Origin: an uncultured Alphaproteobacteria bacterium
GTDB taxonomy: Bacteria > Pseudomonadota > Alphaproteobacteria > Rhizobiales > Aestuariivirgaceae
NCBI GenBank assembly: GCA_937872985.1
Contig: CALMUW010000116.1
Coordinates: forward strand, 1-44,805
DNA: 44,805 bases
Direction of reading: 5' to 3'
The position numbers were made by a program, and so were the translations under genes. The notes under the pieces were generated by a model. The model was given only the letters and a program-made list of their open reading frames with translations. It was not told the DNA's origin and ran no database searches. Shown piece after piece: positions 40,672 through 44,805 of the stretch. The number at the start of each line of letters is the position of its first letter. The first letter of the stretch is position 1.

Positions 40672-41217
40672 TCATGGTTCTCCCCCATTGCTGATGCCGA
40701 AGCGGGTTTGCGCGGCTTCCACCGCCATCCAGTCCTTCACCCAATCCGGCAGGGGCGGTGCTGCACCCTCGTGGCCGATGGCGCGCGCGATGCGCTCCGG
40801 CGGCACGGCACCCCTGGGCGACATGAACAGGCCCTTCACCAGCGCGTGGCAGACAAGGGTGTTGCCGCGCTCGATGCGGTGCTCGATGAAGATCCACTTT
40901 TCGTCCCAGCCGATGATGCGGGTGGAAAGCGTGAAGGCCTCGAAGAGGTGAAGCGGGCGGCGGAAGCGCACCAGGGCCGAGGCGATGACCGGGCCCCAGC
41001 GTTCCTGCACCACCAGCCGGCCGAGGCCGGTTTGCAGGATGAGATTGAGGCGGCCCAGATCCATGAGCGCCAGGTAGCGCGCATTGGTCATGTGCAGGTT
41101 GATGTCGAGGTCGAGCGGCCAGACCCGGAAACGGAGCAAGGTGCGCTCGTCCCAGGGCACGCGCGGCCGCCACAGGCCCTGCAACAAAATTTTGAGCAGG
41201 CGGAACCAGAGGTTCAT
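40672..41217 (-). CDS. Acyl-CoA thioesterase-like hotdog protein
   Basis: This 181-residue protein has a 4-hydroxybenzoyl-CoA thioesterase/THEM6-like hotdog fold. The helix segment DINLHMTNARYLALMDLGRLNL carries the conserved Asn-containing motif, and the strand EKWIFIEHRIERG follows. It is likely to release fatty acids from CoA, or to act on branched or unusual acyl groups. It lies between the acyl-CoA dehydrogenase gene (16 bases) and the SDR gene (13 bases) in what appears to be one transcription unit. Confidence 0.82.
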   Translation of the reverse strand: MNLWFRLLKILLQGLWRPRVPWDERTLLRFRVWPLDLDINLHMTNARYLALMDLGRLNLILQTGLGRLVVQERWGPVIASALVRFRRPLHLFEAFTLSTRIIGWDEKWIFIEHRIERGNTLVCHALVKGLFMSPRGAVPPERIARAIGHEGAAPPLPDWVKDWMAVEAAQTRFGISNGGEP

Positions 41218-41233
41218 GCCCTCAATCCTTCAC

Positions 41234-43021
41234 TCAGAATGCCGCTTCCTCGAAGGCCATCATGGTCTTGCCGCCGGCCATGACCGCCTGGAAATGGGCC
41301 GTGGCCTGGGGCAGAAGCCGCTCCATGAAGAAGCGTGCCGTCATGACCTTGGCCTTGTAGAAGCCATCCGGGTCATCCGTCGCCAACTTCGGCAGGGAAA
41401 TTTCGGCCATGCGCGCCCAGAGGTAGGCCAGAACGGTGAAGCCCATGAGGCGGAGATAGTCGGTGGCGGCGGCTCCGGCCTCATCGGGCCTGGACATGCC
41501 GCTGCGGGCCACCTGGGCGGTGGCCTGCTGCAGGCGGCCAAAGACCTTGGCCAGCGGCTCGACAAATTCGGTCATGCCGTCCTTGTCGATGGTCTTCTCT
41601 ATATAGGCCGAGAGGGGATGAAAGACCTGGCGCAGGTAGCGCCCGGCATGGGCCGGCATCTTGCGGCCCACCAGGTCGAGCGCCTGAATGCCGTTGGTGC
41701 CCTCGTAGATCTGGGCGATGCGGGCATCGCGGACATATTGCTCCATGCCGTGCTCGCGGATGTAGCCGTGGCCGCCCAGAACCTGAACGCCGAGGTTCGT
41801 CACCTCAAAGCCCATGTCGGTCATCAGCGCCTTCACCACCGGGGTGATGACGGCGATGAAGTCCTCGGCCCGTTCCCGCTCCTTGGGATCGGGGTGATGC
41901 TTCGACTTGTCGAGCGCCGTTGCCGCCCAGACGGACAGGGCGCGCGAACCTTCGATCCAGGCCCGCTGGGTGAGCAGCATGCGGCGGATGTCGGGGTGGA
42001 CGATCAGCGGATCGGCGGGCTTGTCGGGATACTTGGTGCCGGAGAGAGCGCGGCCTTGCAGGCGCTCCCTGGCATAGGCCACCGCCCCCTGATAGGAGGC
42101 TTCGGCGAGGCCCAGACCCTGCACGCCGACCGACAGGCGCTCGGTGTTCATCATGGCGAACATGGCGCGCATGCCCTTGTGCGGCTCGCCGATGAGCCAG
42201 CCGGTGGCCTCATCGAAGTTCAGGACACAGGTGGCCGAGGCCTTGATGCCCATCTTGTGTTCGATGGAGGCGCAGGCAACGCCGTTGCGCTGGCCCGGCG
42301 TGCCATCGTCCTTGGGCAGGAACTTGGGCACCAGGAAGAGGCTGATGCCCTTGACCCCCTTGGGGGCGTCGGGAAGTTTTGCCAGAACCAGATGGATGAT
42401 GTTTTCGGTGAGGTCGTGTTCGCCCGCCGAAATGAAGATCTTGGTGCCGGAGATCTTATAGCTGCCGTCGCCCTTGGGCACGGCCCTGGTGCGCAGGAGG
42501 CCAAGGTCGGTGCCGCAGTGGGGTTCGGTCAGGCACATGGTGCCGGACCAGGTGCCGTCCACCATCTTGGGCAGATAGGCGGACTTGAGGTCATCCGCGC
42601 CATAGCCGTGCAACGCCACATAGGCCCCATGCGACAGGCCGGGATACATGCCGAAGGAGAGATTGGCGGAACAGATCATCTCTTCCATGAGGACGTTGAT
42701 GGCCTTGGGCATGCCCTGGCCGCCATAGGCCGGATCGCAGGCGATGGAGGTCCAGCCGCCCTCGCGGAACAGGGTGTAGGCGTCCTTGAAGCCCTTGGGC
42801 GTGCGCACCACGCCATTGTCCCAGGTGCAGCCCTCCTCGTCGCCGGGGCGGTTCAGGGGATGCAGCACTTCCTCGCAGATCTTGGCCGCCTCATCGAGCA
42901 CGGGGTCGATGAGATCGCGGGTGAAGTCCTCGTAGCCCGGAAGCTTGGCCAGCTCGTCGCCGGCGTTGAGCTCATAGAGGGCGAAGCGCATGTCGCGCAG
43001 GGGAGCCTTGAAATTTGCCAT
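41234..43021 (-). CDS. Acyl-CoA dehydrogenase, long FadE-type
   Basis: This 595-residue flavoprotein introduces the first double bond in fatty-acid beta-oxidation. It is longer than classical 380-residue enzymes, with an N-terminal extension (DMRFALYEL) and a C-terminal domain after about 460, as in the 600-residue class. FAD and substrate segments include MCLTEPHCGTDLG, GTKIFISAGEHDL and the C-terminal YEGTNGIQALDLVGRKMP. ATG at 43021 is chosen because the upstream extension overlaps the neighbouring gene and is not protein-like. It lies 19 bases after the hydroxyacyl-CoA dehydrogenase gene. Confidence 0.93.
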   Translation of the reverse strand: MANFKAPLRDMRFALYELNAGDELAKLPGYEDFTRDLIDPVLDEAAKICEEVLHPLNRPGDEEGCTWDNGVVRTPKGFKDAYTLFREGGWTSIACDPAYGGQGMPKAINVLMEEMICSANLSFGMYPGLSHGAYVALHGYGADDLKSAYLPKMVDGTWSGTMCLTEPHCGTDLGLLRTRAVPKGDGSYKISGTKIFISAGEHDLTENIIHLVLAKLPDAPKGVKGISLFLVPKFLPKDDGTPGQRNGVACASIEHKMGIKASATCVLNFDEATGWLIGEPHKGMRAMFAMMNTERLSVGVQGLGLAEASYQGAVAYARERLQGRALSGTKYPDKPADPLIVHPDIRRMLLTQRAWIEGSRALSVWAATALDKSKHHPDPKERERAEDFIAVITPVVKALMTDMGFEVTNLGVQVLGGHGYIREHGMEQYVRDARIAQIYEGTNGIQALDLVGRKMPAHAGRYLRQVFHPLSAYIEKTIDKDGMTEFVEPLAKVFGRLQQATAQVARSGMSRPDEAGAAATDYLRLMGFTVLAYLWARMAEISLPKLATDDPDGFYKAKVMTARFFMERLLPQATAHFQAVMAGGKTMMAFEEAAF

Positions 43022-43040
43022 GGGTGTTCTCCTGTCGCGG

Positions 43041-44805
43041 TCAGTTACGCAGCGGCTTGCCGGTTTCCAGCATGTGGGTGATGCGGTCCAGCGAGCCCTC
43101 ATGGTGCACCAGGTTCATGAATCGGGTGCGCTCCAGTTCCAGAACCTCGGCCTCGGTCATGGTCTTGATGACATCGGTGTCGCCGCCCGACAGCACCTCG
43201 GCCAGTTCACCCAGCACCACGAGGTCATGGTCGGTGGCCTTGCCCTGACGGTGGAAACCGGCCACCGCCATGTCCAGCGCCACGCGGCCCGAGGGACCGG
43301 GCAGGTTGAAGGTGGGCGGCTCCGGCGGCTTGTAATCCTTGGCCAGATCGAGAGCCTTGGCCTTGGCGTCGGCCAGCAGGCGATAGCGGTTCATAGTGAT
43401 GCCGTCCGAAGGCCGCATGAACAGGTATTCCTTGGCTTCCGCGGCGGACTTGGCCACGGTTGCCACCGAGATGATCTCGAAGGCACGGGCCACGGCGGGC
43501 ATGGGACCCTTGGGCAGGTTGCCGATGGTGCCCCAGCGGTGGAGCATCTCCTTGCAGCCGCCCCAGCCGGGGATAAGGCCAACGCCCACTTCGACGAGGC
43601 CGGTATAGGTTTCGGCGTGGGCCTGCACCGCGTCCGACGCCAGCAGGATTTCGCAGCCGCCGCCCAGCGCCATGCCCGAAGGGGCCGAGACGACCGGGAA
43701 GGGAGCATAGCGCAGCGCCATATAGGTGGACTGGCCGCCGCCCACGAGATTTTCGATCTCGCCCCAGGCCGCGATGTTGGCGGCGAAGGCGGCAAGGCCC
43801 AGGTTGGCCCCGGCGGAGAAGTGGCTGCCTTCATTATAGACCACCATGGCCTTGTAGCCCTTCTTGACCAGGGCAATGGCCTTCATGAAGAGCGCCATGG
43901 TGTCGGCGTCCAGCGAGTTCATCTTGCTGGTGAATTCAAAACAGACCACGCCGTCGCCGATGTCCCACAGGGCGGCGGAACCGTTCTTGAGCAGCGGCTC
44001 GGAGCGGCGCTTGATGTCCTCCAGCATGATGACGCCTTCGGGGCGCTTGATGGCGTGATAGCTGCCATCAAGACCCATGACCTGACGCACGCCCGCTTCC
44101 ACCCGGTAGAAGGGGCGGCCCGCCGCCGTTTTGAGAATGGCGGGCCCCGCCCTGCCTTCCTTTTCCAGGCGGTCGGCGAACCACTGGCTGCCCAATTGGT
44201 CGATCAGCTCGAAGGGGCCGAACTTCCAGTTATAGCCGAGGCGCATGGCCTCATCGATGTCGGCGATGTTGTCGGTGACTTCACCGGCGCGGGCGGCGGC
44301 ATAGGCCAGCGTCGGCCCCATGACCTTCCAGGCATAGCGGCCATGCTTGCTGTCATGAGACAAAAGCTTCGCCAGGCTGCGGCCCGACTCGGCAATGGCA
44401 TCGACCTGCGCCTTGCGCTGGTCGCGGTAGGTGCCGGAGACGAGATCGATGGCTTCCTTGCGTTTGCCCTTGTCGCGGTTCAGGCGATAGAAGCCGCCCT
44501 TGCCCTTGCGGCCGGTATAGCCGTCCTTGATCATGCGTTCGATGAGCGGCAGCGGCTGGTTCAGCGCGTGGAAGGGATCGTCCTGCGGCAGGGAGGCGGC
44601 CATGGAGGCGTTGACATGGGGCATGAGGTCGAGGCCCACGAGGTCGAGCAACCCGAAGACGCCGGTCTTGGGAATGCCCATGGGGCGGCCAATGATGGCG
44701 TCGGCTTCCTCGATGTCCAGCCCCGCCTGAAAGGCTTCCACCACCGCGGCCTGCAGCCAGAAGACGCCGAGGCGGTTGGCGATGAAGCCGGGGCGGTCCT
44801 TGCAC
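43041..44805 (-). CDS. 3-hydroxyacyl-CoA dehydrogenase/enoyl-CoA hydratase fusion, partial
   Basis: The visible 587 residues are the C-terminal part of a FadB/FadJ-like bifunctional beta-oxidation enzyme; the gene runs off the right edge. The order is the reverse of E. coli FadB: the NAD-binding dehydrogenase end comes first (KDRPGFIANRLGVF at the very edge, then the 3HCDH C-terminal domains with GYTGRKGKGGFYR), followed by an enoyl-CoA hydratase domain from about residue 290 (HFSAGANLGL, oxyanion-hole ALGGGCEILLASD, GLIPGWGG). This order is typical of a common alphaproteobacterial form. It heads the visible lipid gene group. Confidence 0.92.
   Translation of the reverse strand, partial: CKDRPGFIANRLGVFWLQAAVVEAFQAGLDIEEADAIIGRPMGIPKTGVFGLLDLVGLDLMPHVNASMAASLPQDDPFHALNQPLPLIERMIKDGYTGRKGKGGFYRLNRDKGKRKEAIDLVSGTYRDQRKAQVDAIAESGRSLAKLLSHDSKHGRYAWKVMGPTLAYAAARAGEVTDNIADIDEAMRLGYNWKFGPFELIDQLGSQWFADRLEKEGRAGPAILKTAAGRPFYRVEAGVRQVMGLDGSYHAIKRPEGVIMLEDIKRRSEPLLKNGSAALWDIGDGVVCFEFTSKMNSLDADTMALFMKAIALVKKGYKAMVVYNEGSHFSAGANLGLAAFAANIAAWGEIENLVGGGQSTYMALRYAPFPVVSAPSGMALGGGCEILLASDAVQAHAETYTGLVEVGVGLIPGWGGCKEMLHRWGTIGNLPKGPMPAVARAFEIISVATVAKSAAEAKEYLFMRPSDGITMNRYRLLADAKAKALDLAKDYKPPEPPTFNLPGPSGRVALDMAVAGFHRQGKATDHDLVVLGELAEVLSGGDTDVIKTMTEAEVLELERTRFMNLVHHEGSLDRITHMLETGKPLRN

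Noticed and set aside
41084..43081. 665-codon open frame opposite the acyl-CoA dehydrogenase
   Set aside because: An antisense shadow of a clear enzyme gene; no recognisable protein sequence.

Overview
The window is GC-rich, densely packed DNA that reads as an alphaproteobacterial chromosome. The evidence is the hup gene order, the HupR/HupT/HupUV regulatory set, the DprE1/DprE2-GtrA-UbiA cluster and the pyruvate carboxylase. No rRNA, tRNA, transposase or CRISPR array was seen. Almost all genes lie on the minus strand; only an FTR1 iron permease and pyruvate carboxylase are on the plus strand.

Positions 343-13414 form a complete uptake [NiFe]-hydrogenase island transcribed right to left: hupS-hupL-hupC, then maturation genes hupD-F-G-H-I-J-K, then hupR (sigma-54 activator), hupT (sensor kinase) and hupU-hupV (H2-sensing hydrogenase). 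HupS carries the two extra cysteines of oxygen-tolerant group 1d enzymes. A textbook sigma-54 promoter lies upstream of hupS, so the H2 sensor, kinase and activator encoded at the far end of the island probably control its start. A nested hairpin and a terminator-like stem-loop separate hupC from hupD. Five 56-bp tandem repeats, each a hairpin, follow hupV. The hyp genes are not in the window.

Positions 13703-14527 encode the FTR1 permease, divergent from hupS. Positions 14653-19800 hold a five-gene cluster (UbiA/HAD, GtrA, DprE1-like, DprE2-like, polytopic membrane protein) resembling the decaprenyl-phospho-arabinose pathway and the rhizobial noeCHOP genes. Its first gene carries an in-frame TGA. 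A small secreted protein follows, then a glycine betaine/choline-type ABC transporter (20409-23468) and a divergent pyruvate carboxylase (23715-27173).

Positions 27183-36170 are the most unusual part. They form one minus-strand block encoding an SCP2-like protein, an RND adaptor, an RND permease with a repeated cytosolic tail, a secreted Met/Pro/Trp-rich protein, three Gly/Tyr/Trp-rich secreted proteins resembling sulfur-globule envelope proteins, a membrane-anchored TPR protein and a membrane-anchored coiled-coil protein. Upstream is a compact C-family (cbb3-type) terminal oxidase, whose catalytic subunit appears to carry a fused CcoS-like segment (36640-39622). The right end (39822-44805) holds a fatty-acid gene group: SDR, thioesterase, acyl-CoA dehydrogenase and a truncated hydroxyacyl-CoA dehydrogenase/enoyl-CoA hydratase.

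Two homopolymer tracts (20424-20481 and 31173-31205) look like sequencing or assembly artefacts. They damage the 3' end of the ABC ATPase gene and the last membrane helix of the RND permease, so protein ends there should not be trusted.
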